A stretch of DNA of 64,000 bases from Syngnathus acus (taxonomy: Eukaryota; Chordata; Actinopteri; Syngnathiformes; Syngnathidae): positions 12,456,501 through 12,520,500 of the forward strand of contig NC_051094.1 in the NCBI RefSeq assembly GCF_901709675.1, written 5' to 3'. A program made the position numbers and the translations under genes. Under the pieces are notes generated by a model. That model had not been told where the DNA came from. It was given only the letters and a program-made list of their open reading frames with translations, and did no database searches. Shown here piece after piece: positions 53,401-64,000 of the stretch. The first letter of the stretch is position 1. Each line of letters starts with the position of its first letter.

Positions 53401-56400
53401 TTCAAAATTAGATACAGTGAGAGGGTTATTCCAGAAAGCAGATTTAACTCACTCCTCATTTAAACCAGAGTACCAGTCAGTTCCAGGACAGTTAAACGCA
53501 ATTAGTTAAATCACTCTCACGTTGAGGTAAAAGACATCACCGATCCACCCCAACTATGTCGATTCACCCTGGATACTGGTAGAACATGGAACAAGTATCA
53601 TTCACATGTATCAATAGTTTAGAATGGAGGTGAAGAGAGTCAGATTGAGTGATGAGGATGAAATAAAAAATTGAGGATATTTAATGGAATGTGGAATGTG
53701 AATTAGAAGAGAAAGAGAAATTCTGGGATGAGTAGTGGAAGAAAAAGATTAGCAGGAAGAAGAGTGAGGCTAAGGAAGAAGGGATAGCAAGGGTGGAGGT
53801 CTTTAAATATTTAAGGCCAGAGCAATGTTGAGTGTGGAAAGAAGGTGAACAACCGGAAGATGGGCTTAATGGAAAAGAATGATATGCTGTGGCAACATCT
53901 AACGAGACAACCTAAAAGGAAAAGATTATTTTTCTACAGGATTACAAAAGGCGTTAAGATAAACTTCAAGAGGGATGCTCTGCATTGACACAAACATCCC
54001 GCAAGCAAATAAATACATAAATAAATGTTTAAATTGTGCATCTAACTGAGTCCAAATTTTGAGATTAGCAATATATGTTATGCATGTAATATATGTGGCA
54101 GTGTATAATTTTAAATGTAATTTCGCTTCAGTATTGACGGGATTGTGGAGAAACGGACAAGTAATGTTTGCTGATGGTAGGAGGACACTTAAGAATTCAG
54201 CCTTTAAGACAAAACCTGCAAACGTGCAGGGTAGTTTCACTGCGTCAGTTACCACAGCTCTTTGAAATGGACAATCTGGACTTTCCTTCATTTTAGGGTC
54301 AATTTCCTCCGAGTTTCCGTTTAACCTGCAAACTGGAATACCCCTGTGGTTTGGATGCTGAAGCAACCTTTCATGATGTTGAGGACGAGGCTAAGGATGT
54401 TTCCAGCTCCAGGGGGTGGAGCAATATACATCTGGTATTCTCCCATAGGAATAGTCCATGCATCGCTCACTGTTGCTCTGTAGGATGCCAAGTCCTGCAA
54501 AGTCAGCGACCCTCCTGGGCAAAAAAATGGTAATTTGGAAATGATAAAGGCAGCCCACACTCAGGGATCGTATTCGCTGTACTGCTTTAAAAGCAAGTGA
54601 AGACCTCAAACGCAAAAGCAGACATCTCCATTTTTTCTCACTTGAGCAAAGGTTTTAAGGTTTCTTATTTGTATATGTAGGTCCAAGTCAATGATTAAAA
54701 TGTTTATGTAGGGTTTTCTATTGATCAATTAGGAGGCTAATTTAGGGGGGAATCTAGCTGTTATTGAAAAGAAGTCCTTGATGTCAGTTAATTTCAAAAT
54801 CAAACAACTCTATGAATTTAATAATAATAATAATAATAATAATAATTCATATTGCACCTTAACCCTAATCTTTTAAAAGAAGGTACAAATCACTGAAAAG
54901 ACTGCAGTTATCTTTTTTTGTTCTTGCTATCCTTCAGAATTTCTCCAACCACTAGATTACGGGTACTGGTTTGATGGTATACCACAGATTTAAAAAAAAA
55001 CAAAAAAAAACCACGCAGTTTCAAAACCACGTAAACATTCCCCCACCACTGTTTTTTTTTTTTTTTTTTTGTTCTAAGCAGGACAGGTCCCGCTTAATAT
55101 GATTTCCTGCGGCAGCCAGGATTAGTGCCTGTCATAAACAAAATGGTTCATTAGAGCCAGCTCTTTAAAGTAAATGATGAAAGCAGTCGCTATTTTTTGT
55201 CTTTCCCTTCTTTCTCAATTTTTTTCTACAAGCCATTGGCGGTTAATCCTTTTTTTGCGACGGTTTTTACCTACGTTTACATTTTGCAGGGTTAGGAAAT
55301 AAAGCATTGAAAGATGCTGTTATAGGCAGCATGCTTGCAGCCGTGGCTCTACTTTTTGTTGAAATGGCAACTTTCTGCTTTTGCATTTGAATTCCTCAAT
55401 TATATTTGCTCATTTGTAATGACATCATTGTGTCTGCCAAACATAAAGGGTTGGAAAACAAATCATGACTGAATTCATCCAACAATACCTGCCTCCTGTA
55501 CGTCTCGGATTAAATCTTCGGCTATTTTTCCAGTGTAGAAAGCATCTGCTCCGAGATTTGCAATTGTCTCCAGTGTGTTGGCTAGTGTCTCAAATTTCAC
55601 CAAATCTCCTATTTTCAGCAGGTTTCCATGTTTATCAGAGAAAAGCTCACTAGAGGATAAATACAGTAGTACTCTTTATGCAGACAATGAATAAAGCAGG
55701 GGTGTCAAAGTCATTTTTGTCGCGGGCCACATCGTAGTCATAGTTTCCTTTGGAGGGCCGTTATGACTGTCAGCGTCTTCCATAGACAGTACAGGCTACG
55801 CAACAAACTGATGAATAACAAGTTTTGAAATCACAGACTAGTAAAAACATAAAAAGATGAATTGTAATAGAAATTGCTAGCAACTTCTCTATTTTTTAAA
55901 AGTGAAGACAGTTTGTAATTTTAGTATTGACACATGAAGTCCATGCACAATTTGTCTTCGCGGGCCACATACAAAGATGTGGTGGGCCGTATCTGGACCC
56001 CGGGCCTTGAGTTTGACACATTTGTACATTTAGTAGGTACAGCTGCACAACCTAAGACGATGGGAGATGTTTCGACTAAATAAAAGAAATAAAGCGGTAC
56101 AAAAGACTGCATTCAGTTACCACTTTACCTTTTGTATAACTGGTGAAATGGTAGTAATATTGGCGAGCACAATGGTCAATAATAAAAAACATAAATAAAA
56201 CTCTTGATTGTAACGGTACATCAGGACAAAATTGATGGAAGGTTTCGTTCTGGATCGCATCCAAGTGTCAAGTGTGTAAATGTGCGATTGCTGCTGAATG
56301 TTGGGGCATGTCGTACCGCAGTAGCTGTGACTTGTTGGTAACAGGCAGGTATTCACCAAGGATCTGTGGAATAGGAAACCCCCGTCTGGCCAGCTGAATG

Positions 56401-59400
56401 CTCGGCTGGAAGAGGGTTGCCCAAGGCAACTTGCCATAAAGCCTGTGCGCTTCTTCATAACCACGGAGTTCTCCTGGGATTGCAATCCACAGGTGACCTG
56501 GATCAGGAGCAACTGAAATACAATGCATGCAATAATCAGCCACAACATTTAGCATCAGCACTGCAAACTACAACCATGATTTGACACGATTGTTTTTCCA
56601 CTGTCCACGTGGGCTTGGCTCACTTTCTATGACTAGACCGCAGTATGTCCTGGACACAATCACACTCTATGTCAGAGGTGGGCAAATATTTGTGTTCAAG
56701 AGTCAAATTTAATTTATAAAAATGTACAGATGGCCCAGTCCATTTGTTTAAAATTTGGTTCCTAAAATAATAACTAAAAGGTGTTTTAAGTTTGTATTTG
56801 TTATTAAAAAAATCCTTCATATTTTATTTTAAATGTTATTATTCATATTAAATATATTACAAATGTTTCTTTTACTCGTATTTTATATAATGAATTATTT
56901 AAAGACAAGATGTCGGTGAAATCTCCCTTGTCCTCGGCCGTGACAGAGGCACCACAGGAGAACTTCTGAGCAAAGAACCCCTGGGCCTCTTTCAGCTCAA
57001 TATCAAAAGGCCACACACCCGCGTCACATATTTCTTCTTGGCATGTGGGACTTTGTCTGTCGTCACCTTTTGAGGGATATTATATATTTGAGGGACTGAT
57101 TCATCCATTATGTGAACCGCTTTTCCTCATCCGCAGATGGTTGGACGGATATTATATATATAGTATATGGATGGATATAATATATGAAGACTAATTTTTG
57201 GGAGTAGCAAAAGTACGGCCAGACTATTTCAACAAATATAACAGGACATTGTCTTATGTAAATACTTCATGGACTGAATTAGAGAACAGATGTGTATTTG
57301 GCCCGCAGTCAACACTTTGCTCACCCCTACTTAATGAAGATTAGAGAAATGTTTATACAGCAGAGAAAGGACTTGGAATCACTACATTCAGAAGAGTTCA
57401 AAGTTATTCCTGTGTGATAACTAAATTGTCCATCTCCACCTCGTCTGTAAAGAATCTGAAATGCGTATCTACTGATGGTGCTCAACAAAAGTGTTCAACA
57501 AAAATGGACTGGCTACCTGACACAAAATGGTGAGGATCGGGACATGACTTCAACGTGTCAGCGTTAAACTTCTCAGGAACACGCTCTCTGGAATTGATGA
57601 TTTTTACTTTGCCTTGGATAAGAAGAAACAAGAGTTGTTTTCATCTCTTTCAGTTCTGAGTTAGGCCAATTTGAACTTGGACTCGTGAGTGAATGTGACT
57701 TGTCACCGGTGCTGTCCATCACTGTGAATATGGATCCGCCCCCAAGGCCCATACTCTGAGGGTTCAGGAGAGATGTGCAGAGCAGAGCAGCGATGGCGCC
57801 ATCTACTGCTGAACCCCCTTTTTGAAGCATGTCCCTGAAACATAACCATCACACTGCACCTGAACGAAAAACATTTATGTATAAAAAATACAAGTGGTAT
57901 CGGCATTTAAAATTGGTATTGGTGACTACTCAACATTTCAGAGCTCATACTAGTAGCGGTCTGAAAACCATCCATCCATTTTCTGAACCGTTTTGTCCCC
58001 ACGGGGGTCGCGGGCGTGCTGGAGCCTATCCCAGCGGTCATTGGGCAGTAGGCGGGGGACACCCTGAACGGGTTGCCAGCCAATCGCAGGGCACACAGAG
58101 ACCAACCAACCAAACTGGACCAGGGTTTATTGACGGGAAAAGGATGGTGGAGGACAGGATGAGGGGAACAAACACGGAGGAGAACATGGGCAGCAGAAAC
58201 GGATGGGAACCAGACGTGGGAAGACGCAGGGTCCGAACTGGCGGCAACGGCAGTGTCTGAGTCCGAACCGCGGGCAACGGCATACAGGGATCAGAACCGC
58301 GGGCAGCGGCATACCGGGAGTGAGAACCGCGCGCAGCAGCATACAGAGAGTCAGAACTGCGCACAGTGGCATAGAGGGAGTCAGAGCCGCGAAGCAGCAT
58401 GAGTCAGAGCCGCGCGCAGCAGCATACGGGACGTCAGAGTTACGGGCTGCGCCATAAGGGAGTCAGGACCGCGCACAGCGCCATAGAGTGAGTAAGAACC
58501 GCGACATAGAGGGAGTCAGAGCCACGCGCAGTGGCATGAGTAAGAGCCACGCGCAGAAGCATACGGCAGTCGGTGCGGGGTCAGGTGATGAGGATCGCGG
58601 GTCCGGTGCCGCTAGGACGAGGTCCGATGCTGGCCGTACGTTGCCATGTTCTCCTACCCGTTTGTTCACCCCCATCCTGTCCTCCACCACCATTTTCCCT
58701 TCAATAAACTCTGGTCCAAGCTGCAGTTGGTCGCCCTGCTCCATTGCGCAGGTGACAATTAAGCATTTGTTAATGTTTGATTAAAAACTTTGTCAGGCAG
58801 TCCAATCTGTTGGTCTGGCTTTACTAAAACCACACAAAAGTTTAACTAGTCCACATTTGAGAGTTTGAAATCAGAGGGCTTTTAAAGATTACAACAACTC
58901 CACTTTCTTTCCAGTGTGTGTGTCACAAGCATGCTGTCAAGAACAACGTTTCACTACATTCTTGTGTTTAGTTTTGTCCTTAGGCATGTAATTATCTGGC
59001 TTCTTATGCTTAGCTGTCATTCAGTGTTATTGTTTGACAGTTTGGGTATTAGTTATTTAATGACCGTTTTTTTAGGAGCGGTAGCTTGTGAGAGAATGAT
59101 CATTTGCTCATAGAAGTCGTCTTCTGAGCAAGTAATGCCGCTTACATTTGAATTGATGGCTGCGCAGTATACCCCTGCCCTAAATGCCACAATCAGCTCA
59201 GTCTCGGTCCACTTCTTGGTCAGTCAGACCCATTCGGAAAGTAAACAAAAATTTCTCTTACCGTCCAATTCGTGAACATGTCCCAGAGTCTGCAGCCACT
59301 GCAGCGTGGAAGAAGGAATCTTGTGGACACTTGCGTTTCCCACGTTGATAAATGCACACTGACACGACAATGATGCAGAACACCAGCATCAATGCGCAAC

Positions 59401-59431
59401 ATGCATATACTTGCCCTTTTGATCTGGCCAT
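50430..59431 (-). CDS. ggt5: Glutathione hydrolase 5 type (gamma-glutamyltransferase 5)
   Basis: Second GGT paralogue; GGT5 types act outside the cell on glutathione, its conjugates and leukotriene C4. Twelve coding exons, all GT-AG, in gene order: 59431-59262, 57834-57707, 57612-57517, 56512-56317, 55649-55489, 54514-54368, 53289-53165, 52037-51853, 51786-51695, 51028-50922, 50825-50715, 50576-50430; 1665 nt, 554 aa. The anchor spans about residues 8-29. Arg108 is in NSRERVP and the nucleophile is Thr381 in GTTHVSV. GGT5-like marks are [10 protein letters not shown] in exon 2, the CxxC-containing loop LCDFCG, and the end [15 protein letters not shown]. Two positions differ from the GGT1 pattern: Ser399 replaces the threonine that supports the nucleophile, and His420 replaces the glutamate that binds the substrate amino group; Asp423 is kept. 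Nothing is broken, so it should be expressed. Introns are longer than in ggt1 because of repeats. Confidence 0.94.
52870..52897. repeat. (ATT)n microsatellite in ggt5 intron 7
   Basis: Pure ATT run of about 9 units. Confidence 0.9.
53640..53935 (+). mobile_element. Purine-rich remnant resembling a LINE 3' region, ggt5 intron 6
   Basis: A strikingly purine-rich strand (gaagagagtcag ... gaagaaaaagattagcagg) followed by gtggcaacatctaacgagac and aacctaaaaggaaaagatta. The last part resembles the common fish LINE tail 'ggcgacccctaacgggaaaa', but is too diverged to assign. Confidence 0.4.
54820..54846. repeat. (AAT)n microsatellite in ggt5 intron 5
   Basis: Pure AAT run of about 9 units. Confidence 0.9.
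55697..56024. mobile_element. hAT-like element remnant in ggt5 intron 4
   Basis: Starts caggggtgtcaaagtcattt and ends gagtttgacacatttg, the decayed form of the inverted end pair CAGGGGTGTCAAACTC / GAGTTTGACACCCCTG that is common among fish hAT elements. The inner 'cgggccacat' motif also appears twice in the usual arrangement. No clean 8-bp duplication remains. Confidence 0.65.
56673..57330. mobile_element. Second hAT-like remnant in ggt5 intron 3
   Basis: The left end cagaggtgggcaaa and right end tttgctcacccctac are imperfect inverted repeats of a type seen at hAT-family ends. About 0.66 kb, AT-rich, no transposase frame. No target duplication was identified. Confidence 0.5.
57969..58104 (-). 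mobile_element. Truncated SINE, same family as 21917, in ggt5 intron 1
   Basis: Reversed tail catccatccattttctgaac, then cacgggggtcgcgggcgtgc, gcagtaggcgggggacaccc and gttgccagccaatcgcaggg, stopping at cacacagaga. Only the 3' 136 bp are present. Its truncated side joins the inverted-repeat minisatellite element directly. Confidence 0.88.
58115..58747. mobile_element. Minisatellite of about 30-bp units between inverted repeats, ggt5 intron 1
   Basis: The left arm (58115-58189, ctggaccagggtttattgac ... aggagaacatgg) is repeated in inverse orientation at the right (58644-58718), roughly 85% alike over 75 bp. The right arm extends further to about 58747. Between them, 58231-58572 is a minisatellite of about 12 units, most near 30 bp with the theme gtcagaaccgcgcgcagcag-catacaggga; three units are shortened to about 23-25 bp. 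The DNA is far more GC-rich than its surroundings. Because most units are multiples of three, long open frames with a decapeptide repeat run on both strands (for example [10 protein letters not shown] on the minus strand); I regard these as by-products. The family is unknown to me. Confidence 0.75.
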
Positions 59432-60870
59432 AGCTGATTCTCCTCTCACCACTAATTCAGGTTGCGTTCGAAAAGTGATTTATAGGTTCGGTGTGTGACA
59501 AGTATGAACATATGTGTCAGTGCTGTTGCATGTGTGATTGTGGCGATAAAGTGAGAAAGTGGGCTGAACAGGGCAGTCAGGCTCCACCTCTGCCTGGAGT
59601 GGGGAGCAAATAGCAAAAAGTTGTAAAATGTGTGGAGTCGAGCTAATTGAAGTCTGTTGTACAACCCCCACCCCATTCCCTCCAAAAAAACAAACCAAAA
59701 CAAAAACCCACAGAAAAACGGGTTGCACATAATCGAGTTTATATCCTGGTGTATTACTGTTTAAAATATTAAAACCAAATGTAATTAAAATTTAGTCCAT
59801 TTTAAAAAAGACTGCCTAAATTGTCCTCCAATTCTGGAACAACCCTTGGAAGCACAGACTCTAACTCACAGTGTCAAAATCAAAGCCTAGGGCCAGATTA
59901 TAATTTTGGGCACATGAAAGCAGTCTCTTAAATAGTTTTTTAATGTCTCATGATTCCAAATTCAATTTATTGAATTTATTTTAAAAAAAAAAACTAATAA
60001 TGTTTTAAATTTCATTTAGTATGTATGTACGTACATTTTTTATTTCACTATACTTGTTCTTTATTTTCTTTGTTACAACCATCCTTGTTTCAAGGTTTTC
60101 CTGAGGTTATATCAAGATGATCTCAATCATTTTTGTGGAAAAGCTCTTTTATGTTGGGGTGGTTGTAGTGATCTTGATAGCAGACAACCAAGGCTGACCT
60201 CCGACCCCTTTCTTCAAACAAAGCATAATGATGGACACGAATGTCAAGAAGGACCATTAGGTTCTTCTTTTGCATATTCAGAATGAATCCATTTCATTTT
60301 AAATTGTTTTAAGCCAGTAGTTCCTTTTTTGCTTTATTGGTCCCTTTAGTACCAATGGAAATCAAACCTTTGACCTTTGCCATATGTTTGGGCCCAGACA
60401 GGAATTTATGAAGGTCACAAACTATATGTGCTCGGATTTTAAGATGCCCATATAACCATTATAGCTGTGGGTCTGAAGACAAAACCTCAAGTGTCTTAAA
60501 AAGAAAATGTGTGCAGTGGAATATTATGTGGTACAAAATATTCGATTACTTCTAAATAATTACAGTATTATTCAAATGTTGTATGAACTCATAAAACAGT
60601 TTAGCTAAAATGTTCTTTTGCTTACACACCAAAGCGAAACACTCATAATCATCCAGCTACAAACATCTTGATTGACTGGCCTCTGACTCTACTTTAATCA
60701 TTTCCTGTTTTGTGTTGTACTGATTTACGACCAAACATTACAAAGAGGAACAATTTAACTGGCGCCACGGTGGCTTTGTGTGGTACCGCGGGCTATGTAG
60801 GGTCTATTGATGTGGTGAACTGCAGAAAGACAACATCAAGATGTGCGCTGTCTTCCGTTACCATTGTAGA
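59432..60870. other. Upstream flank of ggt5, no gene recognised
   Basis: The ggt5 promoter must lie in or near this stretch, reading leftward. No TATA or GC box stands out. The sequence is AT-rich with short A-runs near 59690 and 59980. No exon is visible. Confidence 0.4.
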
Positions 60871-60889
60871 GCATCATGGGTAGTGTAGT
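60871..60889. promoter_or_regulatory. ZNF143/Staf-type promoter site
   Basis: gcatcatgggtagtgtagt is, on the other strand, ACTACA-CTA-CCCA-TG-ATGC, which keeps all the strongly conserved positions of the ZNF143 site (ACTACAnnnCCCAnnATGC). Such sites lie within about 100 bp of transcription starts of many vertebrate housekeeping genes. 20 bp further right, cgtATGGCGGagc resembles a YY1 start-site element. Together they suggest an active promoter reading to the right. Confidence 0.55.
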
Positions 60890-60920
60890 TCACAGCTGTT
60901 TTCAAACGTATGGCGGAGCA

Positions 60921-61073
60921 ATGAGCCTCACGGAAGAGGGAGTATATCAAATGATTGAAGCAGATGAAGTCCGGATATGGCAATATTTCACTTTCAAACT
61001 AAAACTTCCACTCAGAATGTATCGCGACATCAACAACAGAAACATCTCTGACCCTTTTGTTGTGTTTTTTTAA
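60921..61073 (+). CDS. Possible first exon or small protein, unassigned
   Basis: An open frame starts at ATG 60921, just after the promoter-like motifs, and reads MSLTEEGVYQMIEADEVRIW, then QYFTFKLKLPLRMYRDINNR and a hydrophobic end before TAA; 50 aa in total. The composition is protein-like. A four-codon frame MAEQ (60910-60924) ends in TGA that overlaps this ATG (ATGA), so reinitiation would be needed. The true product may be spliced, for example at the GTATCG near 61019. I do not recognise the family and found no second exon. Confidence 0.3.
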   Translation: MSLTEEGVYQMIEADEVRIWQYFTFKLKLPLRMYRDINNRNISDPFVVFF

Positions 61074-63591
61074 ATCAAACAAATGTTTTCCATAGCTTTG
61101 ATGATATTTCAAACTGACAAAAAAATATTTGAATTAAAAAAACAACAACCTGCTACTACTTCATTTTTCTTGTTTCTCTACGGAGTCAACCATTGTCAGA
61201 TTATAAGTTACTTGAGTCAATATTAAGCAGTCGCTTAAACCCTTGAAAGCAATATTTGTAATAAAAGCCTGACTTGAAATTGTGATTAATTATGGATAAA
61301 ATAGCCAAGAGCTAACCGCCACCCCCCCCCCCTCCTTTTTTTTTTGAAAAGTCAGGTATAACATAATGTGAAATGAAATTGTAATGAATTTTGATTGCGT
61401 ACTTACTGCAGCGTTATTTGTGGTTGGTGCAGTTTTATTTTGAAAGGCGTAACCGGACATAGTTACTCAGATTACTATTTTGATGTCTTTACGATGGGTG
61501 TTTTACCCCAGCGAATCTTTTGTATTTACGACCAAATTGGCCTGTGAGCGGTTGATCGCCACTACAGACACAAAGACAGGGTGTCAGATTGTCGGTAGGG
61601 CAGTGCATTTTATTTGATCAAACACAAGCGTAGTGTTTTCCCGATTTGGACTTGCATTTTGCGTTTTGAAGTGTTTTTATGTTGTATATCGTCTGCGTTC
61701 ACTGCGCATCACCGCAGCTTGGCCAGGAAAGAACACCTGTGTGCCTTCTCTTCTGCTCTCCTGTAGTCACATTATGATTGTTGAGCAGGTATGGATGCAC
61801 GATTCAATGTGTGTAACGGGAGGGGCAAAGAATAGACTGACGTCAACTCGAGTCAATGTGGCGATTATTTGTGCCGTTGTAGCTGCACCTCGAGTTCTGT
61901 GAGTGTTTCATGCAGTGGTTGATGATACCAGCCAGTCTTCCCCCAAACGCAGTGGGTGTGTGAGGGCGGGATGCGGGGGCGTCTTAAAGCTGTCAAACAG
62001 AATGGTGGAGGGGGGCGAGGGGGATTTTTCCCAGGATTACCCGACCATTTTTGGTGAGACGTCTTGGCTGAGCTCTGATTGCTGTTGACGCTATTCACTC
62101 CACGGGCTTTGGCTGTTGATTTATTATCGTATATATAATAACAACCACGTATGTTCTTTGTTATGTCAAACAGAAATTACACAGACTTCATACACCGCTT
62201 AGTTTACCAATCTCTCTATGCATCTCCTTCTGAATCTGGGCATTTACACTGCTTATGTAATATTATTGTGCTTGTGTGCGTCCCTATGTGCCACAAAAAG
62301 GAAATACCTTGGTATAGATTTGTGTGAAATGCAGCTACTAACACATGCTTTTGTTTGGTGAGTCCACAAATGTGTAAATATATAGATGCACACTATAAGA
62401 AAGGTTTTCATATTCCGTTTTTTATATACACACTGACAGCATTGTGACCTAGTGGACAGCACTCTTGCTCCACCGCTCTTAGTTTGGAGGTTCAAATCTC
62501 AGGTTCGGCCTTCCAACTAACATGCATGTTAGTTGATTTGAAGACTCAAAATTGTCCATGGCTGTTTTGTCAATACGTAGCCTGCACTTGGCTGGTGACC
62601 AGTCCGGGGTGTAGATCGCCTCTCGCCAAAAGACAGTTGAACTAGGACTAGAAAATAAATTGATATGAACACACTTTATTGTGGGCCCCCCATTTTTCGT
62701 TCAGAATTACATACCATAATTCTGTGTCGCAGTTTCAAATGTGCTGCTAGGTGATTGTGGAAGCCATTTGGAATGTGTGTGAAGATTATTTTTGTTTTAT
62801 GACACAGTGTTCCACTGTTTGACATAGCTTTCATAGAATACATACTGTGGTCATGGATCCGTGTTTTTGAGTGGAAAACAAACTGCACAACATTTCAGAA
62901 GAAGCAAACAATAGAAGTGACGCAGCTCAAAGACTGTGACTTGTGGTTGTTTTGATTTGTTTTGCTTCTCTTCGGCATTCCCGGTTCCAGGAGGCTGGTA
63001 TTGTTTCTGAAAAAGCCATTCTGGAAACAACAACCACATTAAAAGTTACTTTGGATTCCGTTCCCATTCTGGAGCTTAAACATCTTGAAATGCATGAATA
63101 TTATTAAGGTGCTGACCTCTGATTTGCTGGTTGAACTTTTTGTATTTGTTGCATTATATGATTGGTTTTTTTTCCCCTTTGTATTTATTCCCTTCATACT
63201 TCTCACTAGAGTTGTGGAGATGGAGCCTCTCCCAGCTGACTTTGGTTGAGTGACAGGGTACACCCTGGACTGGTCCCAATCCAATCGCATGGCCCATATA
63301 GACAAAGGACCTTTCAAATTCACACCAACTGCGGAACTGTGAAGCGGACGTGCTAACCAGACTCCCACCATTCCACCTCTGTTCGTGCTAAGAATTAAAT
63401 TGATTGCATACCCTGCATTTGGCTGGCGACTGGTAAACAAGTGACTCTAATTAGGCCAAGCACGATACTGAATGTTATTTTTGTTGATAAGTTGTCGCAT
63501 TCCACTACTAGTCACAATTTCCATATTTTGAGCTGATCTGGATCTGATGGGCAGACAGACAGATCAGATGGATGGACAGATGAAATATATG
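61074..63591. other. Gene-free stretch with old SINE copies
   Basis: At 62437-62665 lies a decayed plus-strand SINE with a readable box B-like ggttcaaatct and ccagtccggggtgtag. At about 63200-63370 lies a decayed minus-strand copy (agggtacaccctggactggt). Around 61780-62040 the sequence is GC-richer (gggcgggatgcgggggcg) and might be regulatory. No exon is supported. Confidence 0.5.
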
Positions 63592-63611
63592 GAGAGAGAG
63601 AGAGAGAGAGG
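63592..63611. repeat. (GA)n microsatellite
   Basis: Pure GA run of 10 units. Confidence 0.9.
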
Positions 63612-63692
63612 GATAAACAGTAGCAGTCTCCTGATGTCAGTTCCATCCTTGTCCTCATCGTTTTCTTCTCTCCTTCTGTCCTTGTTTTTCAG

Positions 63693-64000
63693 AAAACAGA
63701 TAACCCCGAGGCGCAGCGTCTGTCGTCATTTGTTTGATAGAACAGGAGAAGAAGCAGCGGAAACACCTCAAGCTTAAAAGAAAGCATGGAGAGAGCATCC
63801 CACATTGCCAAGAGCTGAAATGTTAAGGTTGCCGACCGAGAGTGTCGGATTAAATCAGCAGACTGGTTGCTTTCAAGTGACGGACAGGAAGAGCTGCTTA
63901 ACACAAAAGCCTTCGTGTGGCTTGATGCCGCTCCCAATCTCAGTTGTGAACAAGACGTGCAGCATCTCCCCTCTTCTGTGAGATTGAGCCTTGTGCAGCA
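63693..64000 (+). other. Possible non-coding or partial exon at the window edge
   Basis: A strong pyrimidine tract and acceptor (ctccttctgtccttgttttt-cag) end at 63692. The sequence after it is purine-rich and exon-like, but the frame KTDNPEAQRLSSFV stops at once. It could be a 5' UTR exon of a gene continuing beyond the window, or chance. Confidence 0.2.

Noticed and set aside
58038-58460. Open frames of 84-143 codons on both strands with decapeptide repeats
   Set aside because: They come from a GC-rich minisatellite whose main unit is a multiple of three, so stops are rare by structure. There is no gene context beyond ggt5 intron 1.

Overview
This is nuclear DNA from a ray-finned fish, probably a percomorph. 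The evidence is compact introns (many 70-100 bp) with consistent GT-AG borders, vertebrate gene families, and many fish-type short interspersed elements, TA-flanked MITEs and hAT relics. No bacterial, viral or organellar gene is seen. Four complete protein-coding genes can be assembled exon by exon from the sequence: anapc5 (+, 17 coding exons, 758 aa), a ggt1-type gamma-glutamyltransferase (-, 12 coding exons, 572 aa), lrrc75b (+, 4 coding exons, 376 aa) and a ggt5-type gamma-glutamyltransferase (-, 12 coding exons, 554 aa).

Layout. Positions 1 to about 23.3 kb are a gene-poor, AT-rich stretch with microsatellites, a decayed LINE holding a MITE, a LINE 3' end that runs into a GGAT array, one well-preserved tRNA-type SINE with a 13-bp target duplication, and one hAT element with an 8-bp target duplication. 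anapc5 occupies 23.57-29.49 kb. Positions 29.5-33 kb hold a SINE-in-SINE nest and a dead Tc1/mariner transposase. ggt1 (37.38 to 33.51 kb) and lrrc75b (38.97-48.43 kb) are divergent across 1.6 kb. lrrc75b and ggt5 (59.43 to 50.43 kb) converge tail to tail. Positions 59.4-64 kb contain a probable promoter (ZNF143/Staf-type site) and old repeats, but no gene I can name.

The genes. ANAPC5 is a TPR scaffold subunit of the anaphase-promoting complex. The two GGTs are type II membrane enzymes that cleave gamma-glutamyl bonds of extracellular glutathione and its conjugates; GGT5 types favour leukotriene C4 and glutathione conjugates. LRRC75B is a small leucine-rich-repeat protein of poorly known function. 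As I recall it, GGT5, LRRC75B and GGT1 also lie close together on human 22q11.23, so the ggt1-lrrc75b-ggt5 block looks like retained vertebrate synteny, here joined to anapc5.

I did not find a clearly new biological system. The most unusual items are a minisatellite of about 30-bp units held between inverted repeats in ggt5 intron 1, active-site substitutions in the ggt5 product, a near-perfect 46-bp palindrome in lrrc75b intron 1, an 801-bp relative of a 170-bp MITE, and a promoter-like segment at 60.9 kb with overlapping start/stop codons.
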